Of a DNA stretch of 5,450 bases, positions 1 through 4,765 are shown piece by piece (within the stretch, counting starts at the first letter, position 1; each line of letters begins with the position of its first letter). Source of the stretch: Thermoplasmata archaeon (GTDB lineage Archaea > Thermoplasmatota > Thermoplasmata > Thermoplasmatales > Thermoplasmataceae); contig JAJYVJ010000081.1 of assembly GCA_021792045.1 (NCBI GenBank), positions 1 through 5,450 of the forward strand. The letters run 5' to 3'. The translations under genes and the position numbers were made by a program. The notes beneath the pieces were generated by a model that saw only the letters and a program-made list of their open reading frames with translations, did not search any database and was not told the origin of the DNA.

Positions 1-32
1 TCTCAGAAATAAATCGGTTATGGTAAATTCTT

Positions 33-461
33 ATGAAGGAAATAACAATTGACAACAGACTAATGGGGTATATCGCCCTTTTTGAAAAACTGGGTAAGAT
101 CGATGTCAAGGAATGTCTTGAAAATGACGATATGGTTCTCTTCCTGGTGGGGGAACACAAGATGGGTGAAATGTTCAAACGGAACCCGAATGTCATGTCC
201 GAACTGAAAGAGAAGATAAACAAGCATATTCTCGTTGCAGAGGTATCAAGAGATCTTCTGAGCATGGTTAAAAATCTTTATTACAGATTCAAGGTGAAGG
301 AGATCTATATCTCCTGGAAAATGGAACAGACCGAGGTTGTCGTCTCCGTGGAGCAGACAGAGGTCGGAAAAGTGATTGGTAAGGAAGGTAGGAACATAAA
401 GCTCTTCAAGGAAGCGCTTTCCCGATACTTCAACGTAAAGAGTCTCAGCATCAAGCAATAA
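33..461 (+). CDS. nusA: NusA-like transcription factor, archaeal two-KH type
   Basis: This 142-residue protein has the length and layout of archaeal NusA, which lacks the N-terminal and S1 domains of the bacterial protein and consists of two KH domains. The N-terminal stretch YIALFEKL (13-20) is typical. The second KH domain (about 88-140) has an intact RNA-binding loop, GKEG at 116-119, in the context GKVIGKEGRNIKLF. The first KH domain (about 24-75) is recognisable from MGEMF, but its loop reads KRNP (49-52) instead of the usual GKNG, so it has lost both glycines. Archaeal NusA is thought to bind RNA and influence transcription elongation or termination. In many archaea it sits beside RNA polymerase and ribosomal protein genes; here the next gene is aIF1A. 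The ATG at 33 gives the expected N-terminus. There is no clear ribosome binding site, and an A/T-rich stretch at 5-14 may be a TATA box. Confidence 0.85.
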   Translation: MKEITIDNRLMGYIALFEKLGKIDVKECLENDDMVLFLVGEHKMGEMFKRNPNVMSELKEKINKHILVAEVSRDLLSMVKNLYYRFKVKEIYISWKMEQTEVVVSVEQTEVGKVIGKEGRNIKLFKEALSRYFNVKSLSIKQ

Positions 462-480
462 TGGGTGCATAATTTCTATT

Positions 481-494
481 AATTTTATATTTTA
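481..494 (+). promoter_or_regulatory. Putative TATA box of the aIF1A operon
   Basis: An A/T-only stretch containing TTTATAT is centred about 22 bases before the ATG at 509 and about 31 before the in-frame ATG at 518. There is no Shine-Dalgarno match between it and the start. This spacing fits a TATA box driving a leaderless or nearly leaderless mRNA. It is a sequence-match inference only. Confidence 0.45.
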
Positions 495-508
495 GTTGGT
501 AATTAAGA

Positions 509-868
509 ATGGTAGCAATGAATAATGATCAAAGAAATGAAAGCGAAGATATCGGCATTGGTGAGGGCGAAAACGCAATAAGAGTCATACTGCCGAACAA
601 GAGAAAAGGTGAAATGTTCGGAGTCGTTGAAAAATTGGCTGGGGCCTCTCACGTTAACGTACTCTGTGAGGATGGTTTTACGCGTAACACAAGAATTCCA
701 GGGAAGATGAAGAAGAGGATGTGGATCCGTGAAGGTGATCTTGTCATTGTTAAGCCGTGGCAATTCCAGACAGAGAAAGCGGACGTGGTTTATAGGTACA
801 CTCAAACTCAGGCAAATTATCTAAGTCGGAGCAATGTATTGCCTGATATTATAAACGTTTTCAAATAA
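509..868 (+). CDS. eif1A: Translation initiation factor aIF1A
   Basis: This 119-residue protein is the archaeal counterpart of eukaryotic eIF1A and bacterial IF1. It binds the A site of the small ribosomal subunit and helps place initiator tRNA at the start codon. The OB fold spans about 34-97. The family signature is clear: CEDGFTR (53-59), then RIPGKMKKR (62-70), MWIREGDLVIVKPW (71-84) and Q-x-EKADVVYRY (86-97). The short acidic and polar N-terminal tail (about 5-20) and the C-terminal tail (98-119) are usual for the family. The ATG at 509 is used, but an in-frame ATG at 518 (residue 4) is a real alternative because no ribosome binding site decides between them. It is the first gene of a tight run with RIO1 and the KH protein, an order I recall as common in archaea, and it lies about 1.4 kb from the initiator tRNA gene. 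Confidence 0.95.
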   Translation: MVAMNNDQRNESEDIGIGEGENAIRVILPNKRKGEMFGVVEKLAGASHVNVLCEDGFTRNTRIPGKMKKRMWIREGDLVIVKPWQFQTEKADVVYRYTQTQANYLSRSNVLPDIINVFK

Positions 869-870
869 TT

Positions 871-1650
871 ATGAATGATGAAAGTGCGCTTGAGCAGCTT
901 CTAAAATCAAATGAATATCTTCATCACATCGATATGGATAGGAAGACTGCGGATCTTGTTTTTGATCGCAGGACAATAAAAGCAATATATAAATTGATGA
1001 GCGACCGGACGATCGAATACCTGGATTTTCCAATTTCCTCTGGAAAGGAATCGGTTGTATTCAAGGTATATGCCAAGGGGAAGCCATTCGCGCTAAAAGT
1101 CTATAAACTCTCAACGTTAAGATTCGGATCTGTATGGAGATACATAGAAGGAGATCGGAGGTTTTCCAAGGAACAAATAAAGAGATCGAACATCGTCTTC
1201 ATATGGGCAAAAAAAGAGATAGTGAACATGGAAGAACTGAGGAAATATAAGATTCCGACACCCAGACCTATAATGTATTACAGGAACCTTGCGCTTATGT
1301 CATATATCGGATCGAGAGTTTCCCCTGCTCCAATGTTAAAGGAATATTCGGGTGATTTTAATGCGGCATTTGAGCAAATCGTTGCGTCTATGGCGGTGAT
1401 GAATCAAAAGGCTCACATTGTGCATGCAGACCTGAGCGAATACAATATACTGTGTTTTCGCAGAAAATTCTATTTCATAGATCTTGGGCAGGCGGTCTCG
1501 ATAGAACACCCATGGGCAGAATATTTTCTTCAGAGAGACATACGTAACATGGTAAACTTTTTTATGAAAAAGGGAATTAAGACAAGTGTGGACGAACTAT
1601 ACAAGAGTGTCACTGGCAATGCGAGAACAAAGGAGTTCATAGTAGAGTAG
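871..1650 (+). CDS. rio1: RIO1-type serine/threonine protein kinase/ATPase
   Basis: This is a 259-residue atypical protein kinase of the RIO1 class, a cytoplasmic factor for late maturation of the small ribosomal subunit. The nucleotide-binding loop is SSGKES (56-61) and the catalytic lysine is K76 in ALKVYK. The RIO1-type flexible loop follows (YIEGDRRF, 91-98), then WAKKE (112-116), IPTPRP (128-133) and the hinge region LALMSYIG (140-147). The catalytic loop is HADLSEYN (185-192), with catalytic D187 and N192. The metal-binding aspartate is D204 in IDLGQAV. The tail EHPWAEYFLQRDIRNMVNFF (212-231) is characteristic of RIO1 rather than RIO2, and there is no N-terminal winged helix as in RIO2. 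All key residues are present, so it should be active. The ATG lies 2 bases after the aIF1A stop, with no Shine-Dalgarno match, suggesting translational coupling. A TATA-like stretch at 846-855 inside the end of aIF1A could also give an internal promoter. Confidence 0.95.
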   Translation: MNDESALEQLLKSNEYLHHIDMDRKTADLVFDRRTIKAIYKLMSDRTIEYLDFPISSGKESVVFKVYAKGKPFALKVYKLSTLRFGSVWRYIEGDRRFSKEQIKRSNIVFIWAKKEIVNMEELRKYKIPTPRPIMYYRNLALMSYIGSRVSPAPMLKEYSGDFNAAFEQIVASMAVMNQKAHIVHADLSEYNILCFRRKFYFIDLGQAVSIEHPWAEYFLQRDIRNMVNFFMKKGIKTSVDELYKSVTGNARTKEFIVE

Positions 1651-1654
1651 GCTT

Positions 1655-1665
1655 GAGGAAGGTGG
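1655..1665 (+). promoter_or_regulatory. Ribosome binding site deciding the TTG start at 1670
   Basis: The purine-rich GAGGAAGGTGG contains GGTGG, which can pair with the CACCUCC near the 3' end of archaeal 16S rRNA. It ends 4 bases before the TTG at 1670. The nearby ATG at 1680 is out of frame, so this site supports TTG as the true start of the KH protein. Confidence 0.6.
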
Positions 1666-1669
1666 AATT

Positions 1670-2236
1670 TTGAAAACAAATGAAAGGACTTACCTTTCAT
1701 CAATAAAAATCCCGAAGGACAGGATCGGTGTCCTAGTCGGCCAGAAAGGGAAGATCAAAAGGAAGATAGAATCAATGGGCGAAGTTCAACTTGATGTGGA
1801 TTCGAATGGGGGCGACATTGAGATCTATCAGGTAGGGGACCCCCTTAAATCATCCAAGAGCATAAGCGTCGTTCAGGCCATAGCCCGTGGGTTCAGTCCA
1901 GCGAATGCCCTTATGTTATTTTCCGAGAACGAGGAGCTCATAGTTATACCTCTGAGGGATTTCGCAAAGCCTGGCTCAAGACGTATTGAGGATATTAAGG
2001 GTAGGATAATCGGAACGAAAGGAAGCACAAGGCGCATCATTGAGGAGCTCACATCATGCAAGATATCGGTCTACGGCGATACAGTATCGTTGATCGGGGA
2101 TTATATCTCACTTGAAGCCTCTTTGAAAGCAGTAAATATGTTGATTAACGGAAGCAGGCACAGAACAGTTTACACATTTCTGGAGAAGAATGCCAGGCAA
2201 CTCAGGTTGCAGAGGATCGAGGAAAGTTTTGGATGA
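1670..2236 (+). CDS. Archaeal Pno1/Dim2-like two-KH RNA-binding protein
   Basis: This 188-residue protein matches the archaeal homologue of eukaryotic Pno1 (Dim2). In eukaryotes that protein binds near the 3' end of the small-subunit rRNA during late maturation, with Nob1 and RIO kinases; a similar archaeal role is inferred. KH1 (about 9-85) has the loop GQKG (24-27) after IPKDRIGVLV. KH2 (about 105-160) has GTKG (115-118) in GRIIGTKGSTRRIIEEL. The Pno1-type ending is present: ISLEASLKAVNMLINGSRHR (146-165), followed by VYTFLE. The family length is normal and both GxxG loops are intact. The start is TTG with a good ribosome binding site, 19 bases after the RIO1 stop, so the gene is almost certainly in the aIF1A-RIO1 transcription unit. 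The generic archaeal annotation would be 'KH domain-containing protein' or 'RNA-processing protein'. Confidence 0.9.
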   Translation: MKTNERTYLSSIKIPKDRIGVLVGQKGKIKRKIESMGEVQLDVDSNGGDIEIYQVGDPLKSSKSISVVQAIARGFSPANALMLFSENEELIVIPLRDFAKPGSRRIEDIKGRIIGTKGSTRRIIEELTSCKISVYGDTVSLIGDYISLEASLKAVNMLINGSRHRTVYTFLEKNARQLRLQRIEESFG

Positions 2237-2250
2237 TTTGTTCACGACAA

Positions 2251-2258
2251 TATTATAT
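2251..2258 (+). promoter_or_regulatory. Putative TATA box of the initiator tRNA gene
   Basis: TATTATAT is centred about 28 bases upstream of the first base of the mature tRNA. This is the spacing expected for an archaeal box A with transcription starting at or just before the tRNA. It begins 15 bases after the stop codon of the KH gene and is followed by a run of five T's (2262-2266) that might also terminate the upstream operon. Confidence 0.5.
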
Positions 2259-2282
2259 CACTTTTTAGTATACCCTCTGGAG

Positions 2283-2357
2283 AGCGGGGTAGGGTAGTTA
2301 GGAAATCCCGACGGGCTCATAACCCGTAGATCAATGGTTCAAATCCATTCCCCGCTA
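2283..2357 (+). tRNA. Initiator tRNA-Met (anticodon CAU)
   Basis: This is a complete 75-base cloverleaf without an intron. The acceptor stem pairs AGCGGGG (2283-2289) with CCCCGCT (2350-2356), and the discriminator is A2357. The D stem is GGG/CCC (2292-2294 with 2307-2309). The anticodon stem ACGGG/CCCGT (2311-2315 with 2323-2327) closes the loop CTCATAA, with CAT at 2318-2320. The T stem AATGG/CCATT (2333-2337 with 2345-2349) closes loop TTCAAAT. Two features mark it as the initiator rather than elongator Met or the CAU-bearing Ile2: the A1-U72 pair at the acceptor end, and the three consecutive G-C pairs next to the anticodon loop. CCA is not encoded and must be added enzymatically. It delivers Met to the start codon with aIF2, in the step that aIF1A, encoded upstream, also serves. 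Confidence 0.95.
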
Positions 2358-2383
2358 TCTTTCTGTCTCAAGTTTATATTTTT
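2358..2383 (+). terminator. Putative oligo-T terminator after the tRNA
   Basis: The bases directly after the tRNA are pyrimidine- and T-rich and end in TTT-ATA-TTTTT. Archaeal RNA polymerase can stop at such tracts without a hairpin. The last part overlaps the TATA-like sequence assigned to the next gene, so one or both roles may apply. Confidence 0.35.
2373..2380 (+). promoter_or_regulatory. Putative TATA box of the Taw2-like gene
   Basis: TTTATATT is a good archaeal box A match. It would place transcription start near 2400 and give an untranslated leader of about 70 bases before the TTG at 2473. That agrees with this gene having a ribosome binding site rather than a leaderless start. I found no convincing RNA fold or box C/D pair in the leader (2400-2472). 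Confidence 0.35.
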
Positions 2384-2459
2384 CCATATCATTCACTTCG
2401 ATCTTCGCTTAGGCACATGTCTCGCGTCCAGGCGATGATACAAATTTCTAATGTATTGC

Positions 2460-2465
2460 GGAGTG
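2460..2465 (+). promoter_or_regulatory. Ribosome binding site deciding the TTG start at 2473
   Basis: GGAGTG lies 7 bases before the TTG at 2473 and is a near match to the archaeal GGAGGTG consensus. An in-frame stop at 2449-2451 leaves no ATG or GTG upstream, so TTG is the best supported start. Confidence 0.5.
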
Positions 2466-2472
2466 TAAGACT

Positions 2473-3498
2473 TTGGCGAGTAAAAGTAGAAGAGTAAGAA
2501 GTCCCTACCTCAAGGTTTCGAAGGCAGACGCACCCAGAGCCATTAAAAGGCTAAATGGTGAAAAAAGATTGAACTCTGAGTTGGAGATCATTCGAAAGGA
2601 GAAATTTATTCTCATTCCACTCTTAGATGATCAAATTCCGTTTTCTGGTTTCAGAAATTTTCATTACAAAAAGAACAATCCGATCAGTAAAAACAGTTTT
2701 CTCAGAGCTTTCAATGAAACATTCATCAGTCCAAAGAAGTTCAGATGGGTCAGGATAGGCAGGTCACTGATCATAAAGGAATCTTATATGCGTTCCAAGC
2801 GGAAGAGAAATTTGTCGTTGATAGCAAAGGTTCTCAATGTGGACTCAATCTATGTGGATCACGGTATATCGGATGACCCGATGCGTCTACCCAGATTATC
2901 TCTCATTTTTGGTAAAGGTGGAATCACCGTACACAAGGAAAATGGTGTGCTTTTTACTCTTGACCCAAGTAAGACAATGTTTTCTCCAGGGAATGTAAAT
3001 ATTCGTGGAGCGTCTGTTCCGGAAAATCTTGTGCATGGCATAGTCCTTGACATGTTTGCTGGGATTGGATATTTTTCACTTCCTCTGGCAAAGAAAAATC
3101 CGGACTTGAAAGTCTATGTGGCAGAAATTAACCCCATATCTTTCGCATATCTTGAGCGTAACATTAAAACTAATGGCCTATCTCGTAGTGTCATTCCATT
3201 CAATCGTGATTGCAGGCTGGCTTTCTCTGACATCATTGCAGATATCATAATTATGGGGCATTTTGAATCGATTTACTATCTGAGTACGGCGCTGCTTCAT
3301 TCCCATCCCGGAACTGTCATAAACATGCACATAATTGCTGATTCAAGGAGACCAGGATCAGCGCTCTACTACATCCAGGAGCGTGCCAGGGCCCTGGGCA
3401 CAATTTTGGATCTCATTGGCAACACAAGGGTAAAGTCCTACGGTCCTGGAATGGACCACTTATCCACTATCTGGAAGGTTGCGAGATTTGTGAAATAA
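2473..3498 (+). CDS. taw2: Taw2-like tRNA-Phe wyosine aminocarboxypropyltransferase (Trm5/TYW2 family)
   Basis: This 341-residue class I SAM-dependent enzyme belongs to the Trm5/TYW2 family. Taw2 transfers the 3-amino-3-carboxypropyl group of SAM to 4-demethylwyosine at position 37 of tRNA-Phe. The N-terminal part (about 11-50, YLKVSKADAPRAIKRL then KFILIPL) resembles the family's tRNA-binding lead-in. The segment LDPSKTMFSPGN (163-174) precedes the Rossmann domain. SAM motif I is LDMFAGIGYFSL (192-203), the acidic loop ends at E219, and N220-P221 follows. MGH (261-263) matches the MGY of archaeal Taw2 rather than the NLP of Trm5 methyltransferases. The ending VKSYGPGMDHLSTIW (320-334) matches the Taw2 KIKxYAPGxxHVVxD pattern. 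Two places differ from Taw2 sequences I recall: NIRGA (176-180) in place of ERVRMA, and NMHII (284-288) in place of HYHET. The start is TTG with a ribosome binding site. Trm5 or a diverged relative is the alternative. Confidence 0.75.
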   Translation: MASKSRRVRSPYLKVSKADAPRAIKRLNGEKRLNSELEIIRKEKFILIPLLDDQIPFSGFRNFHYKKNNPISKNSFLRAFNETFISPKKFRWVRIGRSLIIKESYMRSKRKRNLSLIAKVLNVDSIYVDHGISDDPMRLPRLSLIFGKGGITVHKENGVLFTLDPSKTMFSPGNVNIRGASVPENLVHGIVLDMFAGIGYFSLPLAKKNPDLKVYVAEINPISFAYLERNIKTNGLSRSVIPFNRDCRLAFSDIIADIIIMGHFESIYYLSTALLHSHPGTVINMHIIADSRRPGSALYYIQERARALGTILDLIGNTRVKSYGPGMDHLSTIWKVARFVK

Positions 3499-3543
3499 AC
3501 ATGAATGTACGGTCAGACTAGTAAATAGTTACGTATTCCAGAG

Positions 3544-3583
3544 ACTCAAAAATTATCTATATGGAATGGAGAAATCTTTGAGT
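3544..3583. repeat. 7-bp inverted repeat flanking a TATA-like box
   Basis: ACTCAAA (3544-3550) and TTTGAGT (3577-3583) are perfect inverted copies separated by 26 bases. The spacer contains the A/T-rich TTATCTATAT (3553-3562). The arms could be an operator around a promoter or a weak stem, but a 7-bp match can also occur by chance in a spacer of about 200 bases. Confidence 0.3.
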
Positions 3584-3668
3584 GAACCCCCAGGAGAAGG
3601 TTAGCAAGTTTCGTGAGTCATCTACAGGCATTAAAGTGAACAACTTGTTGGTAATGGTCGAGCGATAA
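3582..3668 (+). CDS. Possible 28-codon small ORF, unknown
   Basis: A GTG at 3582 opens a 28-codon frame ending at TAA 3666-3668. The peptide is polar with a short hydrophobic end (NNLLVMV). A TATA-like sequence (3553-3562) is centred about 24 bases upstream, which would fit a leaderless transcript, and an in-frame TGA (3579-3581) immediately precedes the GTG. I recognise no family. It lies in the same frame as the 106-residue protein that starts at 3705, but TAA and 12 codons separate them. A chance ORF, or a leader or ncRNA for the downstream gene, is equally possible. Apart from this and the inverted repeat, the spacer 3499-3704 shows nothing I can name. Confidence 0.2.
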   Translation: MNPQEKVSKFRESSTGIKVNNLLVMVER

Positions 3669-3673
3669 GAAGT

Positions 3674-3684
3674 AATAAATAATT
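3674..3684 (+). promoter_or_regulatory. Putative TATA box of the 106-residue protein gene
   Basis: AATAAATAATT is centred about 25 bases before the TTG at 3705, with no Shine-Dalgarno match between them. This suggests leaderless transcription starting at or near the TTG. A second A/T-rich match, TATATG at 3691-3696, is too close to the start to serve. Confidence 0.35.
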
Positions 3685-3704
3685 TCATTGTATATGTAAA
3701 TGGT

Positions 3705-4025
3705 TTGGTAAACAATAATTATAAAGCGAGGCGCGGGAGAGGTGCGAGTTTTTACGAAAAGCGAAAGGAAGGCTACAATAAACCGGTAAGAAAACTGAAC
3801 ATGAGAAAGAGTGAGGAATTCAATTACCTTTTGGGGAAACTTGTCGAGCCTCTTTCTGACAGTGTGAAAGGTTCAATTATGGGGTCAATATATGCCATAG
3901 CATCCAAAAAAGGTGTAAAAGAAGCCAAGGAATTTATCGATCGAAAACACAATGAAGGAGTAATTGACGCTGAACTTCAGAAAAAACTCATTGACCTTGT
4001 TTCGACTTATGGAAAAGTGCGCTAA
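3705..4025 (+). CDS. Small basic protein of unknown function
   Basis: I do not recognise this 106-residue protein. Residues 1-33 are strongly basic and Gly/Arg-containing (KARRGRGASFYEKRKEGY, 7-24, then KPVRKLN), look disordered and could contact nucleic acid. Residues 35-106 look like an all-helical domain with regular hydrophobic spacing: FNYLLGKLVEPL, GSIMGSIYAIASKKGV, KEAKEFIDRKHNEGVI and LQKKLIDLVSTY. There is no signal peptide, membrane segment, metal-binding cysteine pattern or catalytic motif. The start is TTG; a stop in frame at 3666-3668 and the lack of ATG or GTG before codon 33 (ATG at 3801) make TTG the likely choice, although a 74-residue version without the basic tail cannot be excluded. 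It appears to be a single-gene unit, convergent with the ABC transporter. Codon use resembles its neighbours, so it is probably a real gene. An RNA- or DNA-binding role is inference from charge only. Confidence 0.7.
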   Translation: MVNNNYKARRGRGASFYEKRKEGYNKPVRKLNMRKSEEFNYLLGKLVEPLSDSVKGSIMGSIYAIASKKGVKEAKEFIDRKHNEGVIDAELQKKLIDLVSTYGKVR

Positions 4026-4035
4026 TCTGCAACGG

Positions 4036-4050
4036 TTTTATTTTAATTTT
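4036..4050 (+). terminator. Oligo-T terminator at the convergent junction
   Basis: TTTTATTTTAATTTT starts 11 bases after the stop of the 106-residue protein. It is a strong candidate for intrinsic oligo-T termination of the + strand transcript. It overlaps the last codons and stop of the minus-strand permease gene. Confidence 0.5.
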
Positions 4051-4765
4051 CTCGCCATCTTGTAAGAAATCTCGCGAGCACGAAGAGAACTGCAGTCTCA
4101 AGGATAAGTACTGGTACCTCGATTAACAGCATCGGAGACAGATGGAAAATTGATTGGGCTATCACCGCAGCAGGGGTCACTGGGGAGATCGAGAGTACGT
4201 AGAGGGCATATCTAGGTATGTAGTTATATGGATAGAACGTTGGTGGCAGAACAGTCATTGCCACTGACAGTATGGCTGCGATACCCCACACATTTCTTAC
4301 ATGTTTTATCATCCCTGATATTATGAAGGAGATCGATGATGTTGCAATGACAAGAAGTACGAGGACAGCAATGAGAACAAATATCGCTATGGTATTGAAT
4401 ACATGGAATATAACGCCAAGGATCGAATAAAGAGCGATTCCAGGTATCGAAAACATCAGATAGCTTAGAGTAAGTGCCAGCATATAGTCCGAAGGAGAGA
4501 CCCTAGTTGGAACATAAAGATCCTGCATTCTCAATTGCAGTCTCATGAACGCAGCATCTCCGGCGCTTGACAGCGCAACAGATGCCACGGTTATCACGAA
4601 TCCCCCAACAATAGCAAACTTCACGAGTTCTCCTTTCGTTATTATGAATACTATAAACAGGAGCGAAAGAGGCGTCATTAACGCTGCTATTATATATGAC
4701 GGTCCACGCGGGATTGCCTTAAGGCCGTAGTACCATGCCATAAGCCCAACATATTTAAGATTCAA
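4043..4765 (-). CDS. ABC-2 type transporter permease
   Basis: This 240-residue integral membrane protein is the permease partner of the ATPase encoded just upstream, probably an exporter of unknown substrate. About six membrane helices are visible, near residues 25-43, 49-67, 95-121, 126-149, 158-174 and 212-233. The region LPPTFYPYNYIP (173-184) followed by SISPVTPAAVIAQ (192-204) is the conserved ABC-2 segment before the last helix. There is no signal peptide and no fused ATPase. The start is TTG at 4765-4763, supported by a ribosome binding site, and it overlaps the end of the ATPase gene by 11 bases, so translation is probably coupled. The nearest functional comparison is the daunorubicin-resistance (DrrB)-like or Nod factor (NodJ)-like class, but this does not identify a substrate. 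Confidence 0.88.
   Translation of the reverse strand: MNLKYVGLMAWYYGLKAIPRGPSYIIAALMTPLSLLFIVFIITKGELVKFAIVGGFVITVASVALSSAGDAAFMRLQLRMQDLYVPTRVSPSDYMLALTLSYLMFSIPGIALYSILGVIFHVFNTIAIFVLIAVLVLLVIATSSISFIISGMIKHVRNVWGIAAILSVAMTVLPPTFYPYNYIPRYALYVLSISPVTPAAVIAQSIFHLSPMLLIEVPVLILETAVLFVLARFLTRWREN

Noticed and set aside
1..12. TCT-CAG-AAA-TAA at the left edge as the tail of an upstream gene
   Set aside because: Three codons and a stop in frame 1 are too few to support a gene, although an upstream + strand gene ending here is possible.
20..52. ATG at 20 as a start for the first gene
   Set aside because: It is out of frame with the NusA-like protein and runs into TGA after ten codons.
503..805. 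100-codon minus-strand ORF opposite aIF1A
   Set aside because: It is antisense to a certain gene, shows no recognisable domain and has a composition expected of a shadow frame.
1873..2061. Minus-strand ORF opposite the KH protein
   Set aside because: Shadow of a well-supported gene, with no motif and no start signal.
2283..2357. tRNA as an integration site of a mobile element
   Set aside because: I found no repeat of the tRNA 3' end in the window and no integrase gene; the flanks are housekeeping genes.
2283..2357. CAU tRNA as elongator Met or Ile2
   Set aside because: The A1-U72 end pair and three G-C pairs next to the anticodon loop are initiator features.
2400..2472. Box C/D sRNA in the leader before the Taw2-like gene
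   Set aside because: A GATGATA sequence near 2434 only partly resembles box C, and no CTGA box D follows at a suitable distance.
4545..4730. Plus-strand ORF within the permease gene
   Set aside because: It is the antisense frame of a clear membrane protein and has no supporting signal.
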